Below are positions 46,534 through 57,331 of a DNA stretch of 64,000 bases, in pieces (within the stretch, counting starts at the first letter, position 1; each line of letters begins with the position of its first letter). The notes below the pieces were generated by a model. That model worked only from the letters and a program-made list of their open reading frames with translations, had not been told where the DNA came from and searched no databases. Both the position numbers and the translations under genes were made by a program. The DNA is from Inia geoffrensis (taxonomy: Eukaryota > Chordata > Mammalia > Artiodactyla > Iniidae): assembly GCA_036417435.1 (NCBI GenBank), contig CM070907.1, forward strand, positions 55,598,001-55,662,000, in the 5' to 3' direction.

Positions 46534-48031
46534 CTAGAAGAAAAAAGACAAAAATCCTCTTTGATGGGACAACGCCTAGGAATTGGGATGGAATGTCAAG
46601 TAAAAGCAACATCCAAGATAGAAGCAGTAGGGTTTCAAGAACATTTCTTCATCTGTCTGCATCCCTCCTTTCCCCCATCAGCATACAAAAACACTTTTCC
46701 AGCCTGAATATTGTGAGGCTGTTCCTAAGCCTGCAGATGTACTGCTGCTTCTCTGCCACTGCTACCTCCTCCACCTCCGGTCTCTTGGGCTCCCCGCAGC
46801 TCAGAGCCATGCTGCTGAGATGTTCAGAGAGCAAGCTAAAAAGGCCTCTTCCACAGAGGCCTTCCAGCCTCAAGACAGAGGGTCACAAAGTACATGAATG
46901 TGGCCAATTCTTGTACCCAGATAATCATGCTCTTTCTGCACAGCTGATCTCAGGCCTGGGGGCTACATGCACAGTGGACTCTACTGCATTAGCAGAGAGG
47001 AAGCCTTTCATTAGGAAATAGTTCAGACAGAAAACTCTCACTACTGAACAGGAATATATTTCAGGGACCTAAAATCACGTCACTGAACCTTCCGTTATTT
47101 CATGGCATGACATTACAATACTGATCTGGTGTCTTCATGTGGCAGGCCCCAGCAAAAATAAATAAGACCTCCCACAAGTTGCTATTTGGCTGAGGAGGCA
47201 GAGACAGTTGCACTGGAGCACAGTGCACACTCGAGTCCGTAAGAAGTACTGAGGAGGGAGCTCAGGAAGGCTTTGGAATGGAACACCTGCTCTGTGCCAA
47301 GCACACAACCCCAAGAGTTCTTACCCTGCCACACCATGAAAGAAAGACTGTCACAATCTCAAAAAAGTCCCAAGACTCTGAGATGTTCTAAGTGACTACC
47401 CAAATCCACACCAGTGACAGAATTTGAGCTTAGTTCATAAATTGAAGCAACTAATCTTTCTATTCACCATGTGGCTTCCATAAAGAAGGGGGAGAGGATT
47501 TCAGAAAAACCTAAAGGCAAGTGCAGAGGCCAAGAACACCGCTAGCTTGGGTGTCCTCCTTGATTTTGTGTGACTGGGTAATCTCATGAAAGGTGTAAGT
47601 ATTCAAGATGAGCCCAAGGCTAAGAGGTTTACAGGGCAGGAGGAGGGCTGGATGGATCTAAATGAACAAGGGCAGAGGTCCCAGGACTTCTCAATGCCTC
47701 CCCAGATGTGTCCCTGGTTACTTCCAGACTTCTCCCTAGGGATCAGAATACAGACTAGATTGCTGTCCTCCAGGAAGGGAAAGGCTAGCAGGCAACCCGA
47801 GCAACCTAGCCAACTCCAGAGAGCAACCAACCTCAGCATCACCTTTTCACATGGGGCCTTTTACCAGCCTGGAGTGTATCTGTAATGAAACTAGCACTGC
47901 TTTCTGGTACTAGGCTCCAGTATCAGCTCTCCCACTACGCTCTCCTTTCTTGTCCTAGATGGCTACTGCCAACCCCTAAACCACAATCTAGCCCTGGCTC
48001 TCAGAGCACTTTCAGGAGCCAAATGCTGGTA

Positions 48032-48069
48032 AGGTCAGAGGACTAAACCCAGGTCAGAGGACTAAACCC
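48032..48069. repeat. 19-bp tandem duplication
   Basis: aggtcagaggactaaaccc occurs twice in tandem (48032-48050, 48051-48069). Confidence 0.92.
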
Positions 48070-48559
48070 TATCTGGTCATTATGCCTTTTCTCACCAGCA
48101 CGTGGGAAGAGTGGCAATTCAAGCCACTGCCAGCAGCGGAACGGAGCAGGGAGAAGAAACAAGAGGGAAAAGACAGTGGGAAAAAGAGACAAAAGATCAT
48201 CTGGGACGAATCATGCAACCTATTTATCATGCTTGGAAGAATATGTCTTTATGAGGTATATATTATTACTCCAATCTTAAAGGAAAATGAGATAGAGAGG
48301 TTAAATAACTTTCTCAGAATCACACAAGAAAGGCAGAATTTGGAAACTCATCTATGTGACTCAAACCTTGTGACCTGGTGGCATTCTGTCTCTCAAAGGA
48401 GAGGCCCTTGGTAGGGAGCTGAGGGACTAGATGGAGGACCCCTTACCAATACCAGGCACCATCTCCTGGATTAGGAGAAAGAGGTGCTGGCACCTTCAGA
48501 ATGAGAACACATTTCACTTTAGTGTCCCAGGTCAGATGGGAGGATGGTACAGTGAAAAA

Positions 48560-48700
48560 AACAAGGGATTTAGGAGTTAGGAAATCTGTGTGCCAGCCTC
48601 AGTGCCATTACTATTCAGCTACATGGGCCTCCACTTATGCATCTACAAAATTAAGAGAATACTAATTCCCACCACAAAGCTGTCTAAGAATTAAATGAAT
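48560..48700 (+). repeat. MIR-type fragment
   Basis: ggagttaggaaatctgtgtg, ctacatgggcctccacttat, aattaagagaatactaattc. Confidence 0.5.
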
Positions 48701-48734
48701 TTTAATTGCAAATTTAGAATCCTATATTCAGTTT

Positions 48735-48960
48735 TCATTATTTGTTGAGCACCTACTCCATGTCAGGCACTAGGGACAGAGAGGTTAAAGATGACGAGCA
48801 AGTTCCCTGTTCTCAAGGAGCCTACATTCTAATTGGAGAGAAAGTCAATAAACAAGTGAGAAAACATCTGACACTAATAAGTGCTGAGCAGAGAATTAAA
48901 ACAGATATTTGTAACTGTGACTAGGTAGCAACCTCTCAGAGGAGGTGATCCTGGATGAAA
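48735..48960 (+). repeat. Ancient interspersed repeat, 5' part
   Basis: gagcacctactccatgtcag, gcactagggacagagaggtt, caaggagcctacattctaat, gaggaggtgatcctgga. It matches the 5' portion of the family seen at 40435 and 41365. Confidence 0.55.
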
Positions 48961-50269
48961 TATAATTCTTCAGGCTCAGGACAGCCCGAATTGTAGGCCT
49001 GGTTCAGGCAATGACCTGCTGTGTGACCAGGGGCCAGTCAATATGCCCCTCAAAACCTTTCAAGCTCTTCTGAGCTCTAACATGCTGTTTTGCTTCCCTC
49101 AGTCTTAACCCTGTAAAACAACGCTGTCCCACAACATTTCTTTCCCCATATCTAGGATCCCTTCACCACAAGAGATTAAAATAAGGAACTCTATGTTTCT
49201 GTGGACTTGCACTGTGGCAAACAGTGGAGAACATTCCAGGCAGCAAGGATATGGACTGAGGGACACTCAGGGAGGCAGATTCTCTGTACGAGCATTGTGG
49301 ATCTGCTCCCTCAATTTTGCCAGGCCTGCTGGACCCCCGAAGGGGCTGCCCTGACACTCAACAGCACCACTTCCTCTTTGTGAAAGCTTTATAAAGTCAT
49401 CTATACCCGCCTAACACCCTTGACAGAGGAAAACCATTAATAATGGCAATAAAGTTACCATGTATTCAAAAATACAGTGAAATAAAATTCCAGAAGGCGT
49501 CCACCTATTTCTAAAATAAACCAAATTTGGTGGTATTGAACACCTTCTCCAGTAACAACCATGCTTCTGAATCACCTTCAATGATTTAGGCAACACCACC
49601 AAGGCCAATTCTCTCCCACATTTTAGGTTCTGCAGACTGAGTCTTTTTCAGTTTCCAAAGCAGGCTTACAGGCTTTGGAAGTGTAATGTAATTGCACTTG
49701 TATTCTCTCGTTTTATTCTTTACAAATGAAAGAAAAATACTTATGTAACCTCCATGTCTTTTCTCAAATTATCAAGGTTCTTCTCAGTTGCTGTATGGGA
49801 GGGTAAAATAGGAATACATCACCTTACTTTGCATTACCGCACAAACCAGCCCATGTGGGAAGGGAAGGCAAGGACAGTTGTCATTTTACTTGTTCTGGGG
49901 GGAATGAACTGTATTGTTCATATACAAAAAAGAGTGATTTTAAATTTCTGGTAAGAAATATAAAATTGTTTAATTTCCAGACAGAATAGTCCTCGGAACT
50001 GAGTAGTAAAGAATTGTTATTTTAATTTGAAAAGTGAGGAAACAGATTCAGAAGGGAGAGTAGCTTGTCCAAGTGTACACAGCAAGTCAGTGGCAGTGTT
50101 AGGATAAGAAAATAGCCTCCTGGTGTCCAGCCCACGGTTCTTTCAATGAGACTCCATTCTACTGCTTTCAGGCTCCTTAAGAAATCAAGTTCAACCCTCA
50201 GCAGGCCTGGTTCAATCACGTATTTTTCAAACTACAAAAAAAAAATGCCTTGGCCCACTGACTCCTTAC

Positions 50270-50390
50270 CTGTCCAGGCAGTGTGGGAGAGGTACACCTG
50301 AGTGATAAGCCGGTGCCGCCCTGGGCCGGGATTCCGAAAGTCTGTCGGCTTAGGGTGGATCATCTGAGCTTGGCCATCTGGATATGAGAC
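50270..50390 (-). CDS. INTS4: INTS4 coding exon, second from last
   Basis: Acceptor ctgtcacctcttag; donor GGACAG before gtaagg. The 121 bp encode VSYPDGQAQMIHPKPTDFRN, then PGPGRHRLITQVYLSHTAWT plus the first base of the split glutamate codon. The proline/glycine-rich FRNPGPGRHRL loop followed by a strand fits an exposed part of the C-terminal beta domain. Phase 0 at the start and phase 1 at the end match the neighbouring exons exactly. Confidence 0.95.
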
Positions 50391-51383
50391 CTAAGAGGTG
50401 ACAGAAATCAGAAAAAGAGGCAGAAGAGCCAAGAGCTTTTAACAGAATTGCTGGTGACATCTGCTGTGAACCTCAAAACAGGAGGAAAAGGAGACACTAT
50501 CCTTCATACAAAACTGCTCCTGGAGGGGAGGACAACACTGTCGAAATCTCTCTACCCCCTCCCCAGTACAAAGCAGTATGTGATAAATGTTTCCTGAATT
50601 CATGGTGAATGAGGGACAGGAATAAAGTGTCTCTATTAAGTACATGGATAGGTTAAAATATTAATCCTGATGTGAAAAGCCTTCTCAGACACCCCCATCA
50701 GGATGACTCTCCTTCCTCTGGCTCCAAATCATATCATGGCCCAGGATCCATCACCAACTACCAAGGATTAAGAATAATTCTGTAACTCTCCACTAGATCA
50801 TAAGCAGCTAGGAAGCTGTTTATCTGTCTCCTTCTATAGAGACAGTGCTCAGTGCTCAAATCACTGGCCAGTTCTTCAAATCTTACAAGCTGCCAAAGAG
50901 CTCTCCTCAACACCCAGGGGGACCTCACAGCTATCTGTGTAGAGGGCCTATTATTATATACTGCACAGCGTACAAATGAGCTAAATGAACAAAAGAAGCA
51001 TATCCTAGAAACACATAGGTCCTGGGCTATGGGAATACACTGATAGGGGTAAAGTAGGGACCACACAGGTCTTTCAACTTTGAAACTCCGAGGAGGCATG
51101 TCTCAGCCCACCTACCCCATAATCTCATCTGTCCGGAAGTGTTGGGGCATGGTAGCTGAACTGGACAATGCTTTCCTACTGTCAGAGCTGTCCCATGACT
51201 AAGCAGCGAGTTCCCCATCTCCCAGCCTGCAGAGGTATCCAAACAGTCTGGCCATGCATGTAGTAGAGCTACTCTGAAGGTGATCTTTCAGCAGAGTGTG
51301 TAGCAGGTGATCCTTAAATAATCTATACCTGCAATCTCAATTATGCTCAACTGGTCAGCGAACTTTTTCCAGGGACAATGTGA

Positions 51384-51576
51384 AACAGGGGTTCTCAACC
51401 CTGGCTGCACATTAGAATCACCTATGAGCTCTTAAGTAAAAAATACTGGTAGTAATGGGCCCTACTCTCAGGATTCTGATTTAACTGGTGTAGGCTGAGG
51501 CCCCGTGCATCAGTACTTTTTAACACTTTCTGTATAATTCTAAAGGGCAGCTAGGGTGGAGAACCACTAACTTTGG
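51384..51576 (+). mobile_element. MER5A-type hAT DNA transposon
   Basis: aggggttctcaaccctggct, gcacattagaatcacctatg and gattctgatttaactggtgt, ending ggtggagaaccact. The two ends form short terminal inverted repeats. Non-autonomous and ancient. Confidence 0.78.
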
Positions 51577-51589
51577 GGCTGAGAAATAA

Positions 51590-52035
51590 AACATTGCCCA
51601 CCACATCAGTAAACAAAGGATTTTGGGCCATCAGCAACCGCAGCCGCCCTCCAGCAGTGAGCCCTGAGGGAACTCAGGAAGGAAACAAGGAATGACTGCA
51701 GTCATCAGACTGCAGCCACCCCAAATGGTGCAGCTTGAGGAAACTCCGGATGAGGAAACACAGGATACTGGCCCCAGAGAGCTGAGGTGCATATCAAAGG
51801 AATGATTTCAATGAGTCCAGACTCTTGCATCTTCCCTTATGTAGAAAAGTGCCAAATTCCTTAACTTGAGATATCTAGTTTTCTTTTATTAACAGTAGTC
51901 TTTTGTTCCGGCTACCTGGTGTTGTTGCAAAAACTCCTATATATCCTGGTTTCCCCCTTCCTCTTCGGAACAGTTTTCTCAGCATTTATCTGAGATGCTG
52001 TCTCCCAGGCTTGCGACAACCTATACCTGCAATCT
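51590..52035 (+). mobile_element. Possible LTR fragment
   Basis: ctatatatcctggtttcccc, cttcctcttcggaacagttt and tctcagcatttatctgagat resemble the U3/R part of an ERV1-type LTR with a TATA box. No coding region. The start is not clear. Confidence 0.4.
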
Positions 52036-52309
52036 AAGAATGTCTGCCAAAAAAAACATAACTCTCAAATTCTACATTGTGCATTTTTTTTCAGTAGACA
52101 GGGGAAAACAAATGAACAAACAAAAAACTGCCGCCCAATAAAACTGCAGCTCAGAGTTAGTTCTCTGTAGGTCTCATGATTTATAATAATTCCTGCTGGG
52201 AAGCCAGATTTTTTCCCTCTACTGTCACCATAGGCAAATATTAACCGTCTTCAGGGCCTGATTCATCCTGGCTCTCTTCCAGGAAGCCGACCCTGCCTGC
52301 TCCAGGCTA

Positions 52310-52490
52310 TTTTTCTGTACTTACTGCAGGTGCTTGCATCCCTTACTTTTATTCATATTCCTTCTGCTTGGAATACCTCTATCCTTTGCTCTTAATCATC
52401 CTTTATCTCATCCATGTAACAGTATCTCCACAAAGTCTTTCTCTTCCTTAGTCACACTCTACAAATTAAGGGCTTCTCCATCGTATTCTT
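52310..52490 (+). repeat. L2-like fragment
   Basis: ttccttctgcttggaatacc, aacagtatctccacaaagtc, tttctcttccttagtcacac. Confidence 0.5.
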
Positions 52491-52499
52491 TATAATTTT

Positions 52500-52531
<32 letters not shown>

Positions 52532-52561
52532 TATATGTATATATACACACATATGTACATA

Positions 52562-52633
<72 letters not shown>

Positions 52634-52637
52634 TTTA
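52500..52637. repeat. Compound (TA)n/(CA)n/(TG)n/(TA)n microsatellite with palindrome
   Basis: About 140 bp: (AT)n, (AC)n, mixed, a central gtac, (GT)n, (AT)n, then about 20 T. The segment 52545-52568 is a perfect 24-bp palindrome centred between 52556 and 52557, and the repeat classes on either side are complementary. Prone to cruciforms and slippage; the assembled length may be unreliable. Confidence 0.95.
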
Positions 52638-52639
52638 AG

Positions 52640-53290
52640 TATATTGCAGAATGTTTTTATAGTAGCCAAAGTTGGAAATAACCCTGTAGGGGAGAAAAAT
52701 TAATTTCCCCTCTACCCTTCTAGGTTCTTGGCTGAGACCCTGCTATAATAAAAGGCAGATTAACAGGAGAAAAACAAATAGAAGTTAATAACAAATATGT
52801 CTCCTGTATATAAGGAAGAGACCTAGGAAAGCTGAGTAACTCCCTGAAACTAACAAAGCCATCACCTTAAATACCATATTCAGCTAAAAACAAAAGAAAG
52901 ATGTTGAAGAGGAAGGGAGGCTGTTATGGGAGGTTATCAGGTAAAACACAATAATCAAGGGTACAAGTGTTATGCAAATTTAAGTTGGCACAGTCTTCAC
53001 CGATGAGTTTCTAGAGATTTAGTCTTGCTTCCCTTTCTGGTACTGAGAGGGAGATACCTTACAAATGGAGATTTCCCTTATAAATGTAAATTTCCCTCAC
53101 AAAAGGGCAATTCTACTCTGTTTCCAGTCTACAGCCTCTCAAAAATAATCAACCCAAAATAATCCTTAGGCCAAAAAGACTTATTTTGGGGTGGTGCATT
53201 ATGTTCCCCTTCATTCCTGCCTTTGAAACTTCTAAGAAGCTTCACAATCCAGAAGCTAAGTCGGTAGATCGGTCCATTATCTCACTGAAC
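52640..53290. other. Possible old LTR-like DNA, unassigned
   Basis: Text such as ttcttggctgagaccctgct, aaaggcagattaacaggaga and tattttggggtggtgcatta looks repeat-derived, perhaps an LTR. I cannot name a family or see defined ends. Confidence 0.3.
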
Positions 53291-53305
53291 CAGTCTCTTA
53301 GTCTT

Positions 53306-53437
53306 TTTTTTTTTTTTTTTTTTTTTAATCTTTATTTTCTTTATTTCGTTGGTTGGTTGGTGGTGCTGGGTCTTAGTTGCGGCAGGCGGGTTCCTTAGTT
53401 GTGGCTCGCGGGCTGCTTAGTTGCAGTACGTGGGCTC
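53306..53437 (-). mobile_element. CHR-type SINE, left part (split by LTR)
   Basis: Antisense: poly-T, (ttggttggttgg), gctgggtcttagttgcggca. The right part is at 53931-54101. The outer target-site duplication cagtctcttagtctt at 53291-53305 and 54102-54116 frames the whole composite. Confidence 0.93.
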
Positions 53438-53441
53438 CTTA

Positions 53442-53930
53442 TGTAACAGAGAAGAGCCAAATCTGGCTACATGTTGGACCTGTTTCTTTTACTTTAACCT
53501 TTGCTTTCCTGCTCTTGTTCACTAAAAGGATACTGTCTATACATAATGGCCTGCCTCGGGGAACCCTGTCTCTCTGCCTCAATGTTAAACCGAAGTGCCT
53601 TTGTTGGGGGAAGCAACCTGACCCCCTCCACCTGTGGATGGCTGCAAGAAAGAAGAAATTAACACATCCCCTCCCTGAGGCTAGCCATTCCAGGGGACAT
53701 TTGCAAAACTTATGGCCTTTTTACTTTACTTCCTCATCTCCTCCCCCTCTCTGTTCTATAAAAGAAACTGGCATCCAAACCCAGATAAGATGGTTTTTCA
53801 GAGACACTAGTCTGCCATATTCTTGGTCTGCCAGCTTTCCGAATAAAGTCGTATTCCTTGCCTCAACACCTCATCTCCCGATTCATTGGCCTGTAGTGCA
53901 GTGAGCAGAGCGAGCTTGAACTCAGTAACA
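53442..53930 (+). mobile_element. Solo LTR of an ERV1-type endogenous retrovirus
   Basis: A 489-bp element beginning TG (tgtaacagagaagagccaaa) and ending CA (ctcagtaaca), flanked by the 4-bp repeat ctta (53438-53441, 53931-53934), as gammaretrovirus-like ERVs leave. Inside are a TATA-like ctataaaag near 53757 and a poly(A) signal aataaag near 53842, in U3-R-U5 order. No internal region or viral gene is present, so it arose by recombination between the two LTRs of a provirus. The 175-codon open frame across it is not a viral gene. Confidence 0.9.
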
Positions 53931-54101
53931 CTTAGTTGCGGCAGGTGGGCTCCTTGGTTGTGGCATGCGGCTCCCTAGTTGAGGCACGCGAACTCTTAGT
54001 TGCGGCATGCATGTGGGATCTAGTTCCCTGACCAGGGATCAAACCTGGGGCCCCTGCCTTAGGAGCATGGAGTCTTATTCACTGCACCACCAGGGAAGTC
54101 C
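53931..54101 (-). mobile_element. CHR-type SINE, right part
   Basis: Resumes cttagttgcggcaggtgggc after the LTR and ends ccaccagggaagtcc, followed by the outer target-site duplication at 54102. Confidence 0.93.
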
Positions 54102-54384
54102 CAGTCTCTTAGTCTTGAGAATAGGTCAGGTTATTTAAAAAGTTAGGTCTCATTTCAGGAGGCAGTGTTGCAAGTGGCTCCCAAAGTTAGATCTATGTTG
54201 TGTGAGCAATCAGGAGTTAATAAGAGGCCATAACATTCTTAATCCTGTGCCTGTCGGAGCTGATGACTGAACTTCTGTTTTACAACTGCCTGTCCATTTG
54301 TCTGTCTCTCACTGAAACTAAGTATCCTCAGGGCACGAATTCTAACATGCTTGCCTAGCACTTAGCATGTACAGTAGAGTAAGC

Positions 54385-54421
54385 ATGGATGGATGGAAGG
54401 TAGGGAGGGAGGGAGGGAGGG
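54385..54421. repeat. (GGAT)n/(GGGA)n tract
   Basis: gatggatggaagg followed by about five GGGA units; a G-rich quadruplex-capable run on the plus strand. Confidence 0.85.
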
Positions 54422-54689
54422 AATGGGTGTAAATGGGTAGGACTCTTAGTGGGGCTTAACTACTGACTGTTAAATTGCTTACTGTCTATACTGCATCTCT
54501 CCTGTCTCTCTAGTACATCTATCTAACTTGGAAAGAATACTCCCTAGTGACTACTTTTTCCCACCCATAAACTGTATTAACCAAGCTGGCCCACCCACAA
54601 CTGGAAAAGGACTTATTACAGTTTGCTTATAGCCCTGAAAATACCAAGTCTTAACTTCACATTATAAGAATAGAAGTGGCCCTGTCATT

Positions 54690-54865
54690 TAGTGAACCCT
54701 TACTGGGGACCAGGAACTTTATACACGTCACTTCATTTCAATGTCAACTATTCCTATTTGTCAGTTGCAGAATCTAAGGTTCAGAGTTTAAAGTAACTTC
54801 CTCCAGACCATACTCAGCAGTAGAGCTGCGATTCACGCCCAGGCTCTTGTCCATAAAAACTTAAT
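54690..54865 (-). repeat. MIR SINE, antisense
   Basis: gaacccttactggggaccag, cacttcatttcaatgtcaac, cagtagagctgcgattcacg. Confidence 0.55.
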
Positions 54866-54979
54866 CTCTTCTTTCTCCCCAGTTTCTGTCCCTCAGGCAG
54901 AGATTACAGGGGTGCTAAAGTTAAAGGTTCCAACACAAAGTCAGTTTAGAAGCTCCATGGGAACCAAAACCTGACAGAC

Positions 54980-55123
54980 CTGGACCTTCACAGTGCTCTG
55001 AGGATCCTGCACATGTTCCAGGGTTGCATCGACATCCAGGGCCACCACCAACCCAGATGTAAACCGCAAAGGGTTGTCTGACTCGCCCGCTGGCTCAATA
55101 ATGGTGGCTGAGGCTTTATGGAT
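54980..55123 (-). CDS. INTS4: INTS4 coding exon, third from last
   Basis: Acceptor cttcttgcttacag; donor GTCCAG before gtctgt, a weak but usable donor. The 144 bp (48 codons, phase 0 on both sides) encode IHKASATIIEPAGESDNPLR, FTSGLVVALDVDATLEHVQD and PQSTVKVQ. It marks the change from the alpha-helical repeats upstream to the beta-rich C-terminal domain (strand FTSGLVVALDVDATLE). It lies 222 bp from the next upstream exon, forming a close pair in an otherwise long-intron gene. Confidence 0.96.
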
Positions 55124-55345
55124 CTGTAAGCAAGAAGAAAATACGATTCTAAAGCCAGGTCATCTCTGGGTAACAAAACATGATCCTTGCCTTTCTGTCT
55201 CCTTATCTAATGGGTGGACATATGTTAGTCAATCAGAGGAAAGGTCCTAACCCAGTTCCTCCACTGGTCAAAGATCACCAAAATGAGCAGTTTTGGATGC
55301 TCTTTGGATGGATTTCACCTGAAGGGGAATGACACAGACACTGAC

Positions 55346-55505
55346 CTGCTCTGGAAGGGGGAGGTGTAGGAAGGTACTCTGCCGCAGCATGGTATGTAGA
55401 ATTTTGACCACTTCTGCAGGTTTGGATGTCATGAGTCGGGGCATGAGGTCAAGAAGTTTGTCCACAAAGCTGTCCTGCAGGTGGGGCAAATCAGCGATGA
55501 AACAC
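55346..55505 (-). CDS. INTS4: INTS4 coding exon, fourth from last
   Basis: Acceptor gtttgttccttcag; donor GAGCAG before gtcagt. The 160 bp complete a split arginine codon and then encode CFIADLPHLQDSFVDKLLDL, MPRLMTSKPAEVVKILHTML and RQSTFLHLPLPEQ, helical repeat sequence. The residue after the junction arginine is cysteine (TGT); I recall tyrosine in the human protein (QRYFIADLPHLQ), a one-base difference. The frame is intact. Confidence 0.96.
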
Positions 55506-55674
55506 CTGAAGGAACAAACAGAAGCAACTATGCATTCATTCACCACAGGCTGAGCCCCAAACTTCTGCCAAGCCCTGAGGTAGGAAAAGTGATGAACTGG
55601 AAGAGTTCACGGTTACCGAGGAAAGCCATGCACCTATGTCATTATGCTGTAGTGACATGACCATCATAACAGCC

Positions 55675-55990
55675 TTGCTTATTAAATACCTATATATGCC
55701 AGGCATCCTCTTAAGTGTTTTACACTATCTTATTTAATCCTCCCAGTAGTCCTGTGCATTGTTAGAATTATTATTGTCATATTACAGATTCATTAATTAA
55801 TATAACAAATATGTTTTTAGGCCTTACCAAGTACTATTCTAGACACTGGGGACATTACACTGAGCAAAAGAGAAGAAAAAAGCCTGTCTTAATGGAGCAT
55901 CACTGATAGGAACATTGAGATTCAGAGAGGATAATGTACTGAGGCTTAAAAAAAGTTATGTAACTCACTCCCAGCTCTGAATGATTCCAC
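55675..55990 (-). repeat. MIR-type fragments, antisense
   Basis: ccaggcatcctcttaagtgt, tcttatttaatcctcccagt, ccaagtactattctagacac, gagattcagagaggataatg. The middle part may belong to the unassigned ancient repeat. Confidence 0.5.
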
Positions 55991-56209
55991 AGTACTCTGC
56001 TTTGTAGAAGGAGACAGTAAAAAAATATTTCACTGAGGGGTGATATCAGTACAGGGACTCAGAGGCTGAATTAAGAAAGAATGTGCAGCTCTTAACAAAA
56101 GATCCTCATCTGTGGCAAATCAGAGCTGTCATCTTTCCAAAAATCTCTCCAACCCAACTGTACAAAAACAGACTCTCCACCTTAAAGAATCTAAAACCAT
56201 GTCTAACTA

Positions 56210-56280
56210 AAGCAGTTTGCTGTACACCAGAAACATACACAACATTGTAAACCAACTATACTTCATTTAAAAAAAAAATC
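56210..56280 (+). mobile_element. L1 3' terminus scrap, sense
   Basis: tttgctgtacaccagaaaca, ttgtaaaccaactatacttc, then an A-run. Confidence 0.65.
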
Positions 56281-56969
56281 TAAAACCAAAAGTAAGGCAT
56301 GGACTTTGTAGAGATTTGAAGTCAGGATCTAAAGAGTCAAGCTAGACTGTATCATTTACTAGAGAGCAGCTCCTATTGGTGAAGAGTAGTATTGCAACTC
56401 AGCCCTACAGGAAGCCATCATCACCCAAATGAAAAAAGCCTGAAAAGTGTAGAGTCATACAAACCTGTAGAGTCAAGTTTGGTAAAGTTCATGGGGGTAG
56501 AAGCAAGGAGTGAAAAAATGAAATATTAGACTTAATAAATATTAGATTTTAAAATCCTATAAATGCCTTCTTCCCAGTATTGTATCGCCAGCATACCACA
56601 GGTCACAGTCAAGGTCGCTACCTCGACCCCCACTGTTTCACCAAGCCTTCCACTCATCGACTGCATCTGTTTTAGCTGATTTACTTCATAATGAATCCTG
56701 AGAAAACATATCTATACTACAAAATAAAAGCTACCTATAGAATGATGGAACAATTTTTGTAGATTAGAGAGAAATACGCAAGTTTAAGAACCATGGTGAA
56801 AAAAAATAGACAAGTTGTGATTTTTCAACAAGAGTTTGAGTTTTCCCACATAATACTTGTCTTTTTCTGGCCCAGCTGAGGGCTAAATCAAAAAAATTCC
56901 TGATGTTTTTATTATTATGTTGTATGTTTAGTTAACTTAAGAAGTTTATATACCAGTGAAGAAAATACA

Positions 56970-57130
56970 GTTATCTCTCAGTATCTGTGGTGGATTGGTT
57001 CCAGGACCCCTTGCAAATACCAAAATCCATGGATGCTCAAGTCCTTTATATAAAATGGAATAATATAGTCGAACTCTCCATATCCATGAATGCAGAACCC
57101 ATGGATACTGAGAGCCACCTGCATACAAAT
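56970..57130. mobile_element. MER2-type (Tigger/mariner-family) DNA transposon remnant
   Basis: cagtatctgtggtggattgg, ttccaggaccccttgcaaat and aaaatccatggatgctcaag at one end; catggatactgagagccacc at the other. The ends are roughly inverted, with the centre deleted. Confidence 0.8.
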
Positions 57131-57271
57131 TAGGGCACACTGCATGTATCATAATAGCTTGGCTGCATGGGCTAAACCAAAGATTATGGCTTGTGATTGC
57201 TCTTGTTTCCCTATAAGTACGATCTCTACATAACCAAGATTCAATAAGCTAGAAGGTGATGAAATACTTAC

Positions 57272-57331
57272 CTCTGAAAAAAGTCCACTTCCTGTAAAAA
57301 TTTTTCACACATCCCAAATAATGGGTCAACT
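57272..57331 (-). CDS. INTS4: INTS4 coding exon, fifth from last
   Basis: A 60-bp exon: acceptor attttttcttttctacag, donor CAGAG before gtaagt. It completes a split glycine codon, encodes VDPLFGMCEKFLQEVDFFQ and leaves two bases of arginine. The translation MCEKFLQEVDFFQR is diagnostic of INTS4. It is an easily missed micro-exon lying between introns of 1.8 and 5.9 kb. Confidence 0.95.

Larger units (their letters stand above)
46534..50269 (-). other. INTS4: INTS4 last intron
   Basis: 3.7 kb. MIR at about 48560-48700, the unassigned ancient repeat at 48735-48960, and a 19-bp tandem duplication at 48032-48069. The rest (46534-48030, 49000-50020) shows no named element and no young retrotransposon. 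Several open frames up to 142 codons are judged spurious. Confidence 0.85.
50391..54979 (-). other. INTS4: INTS4 intron with nested elements
   Basis: 4.6 kb holding a MER5A-type transposon, LTR-like fragments, L2, an unstable AT/AC microsatellite, a SINE with a solo LTR inside, a (GGGA)n tract and a MIR. Bases 50400-51320 and 54120-54380 show nothing I can name. Confidence 0.85.
55506..57271 (-). other. INTS4: INTS4 intron
   Basis: 1.77 kb with antisense MIR at 55675-55990, an L1 3' scrap at 56210-56280 and a MER2-type transposon at 56970-57130. Nothing else recognised. Confidence 0.85.

Noticed and set aside
46593..47021. 142-codon plus-strand frame opposite the INTS4 last intron
   Set aside because: Antisense to intron, no domain and no supporting promoter or poly(A) signal.
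49411..49608. Possible processed pseudogene (minus-strand frame of 65 codons)
   Set aside because: I could not match it to a known protein, and it has no poly(A) tail or target-site duplication.
53377..53904. 175-codon frame possibly encoding a retroviral protein
   Set aside because: It runs from SINE into LTR DNA; LTRs are non-coding and no viral domain is visible.
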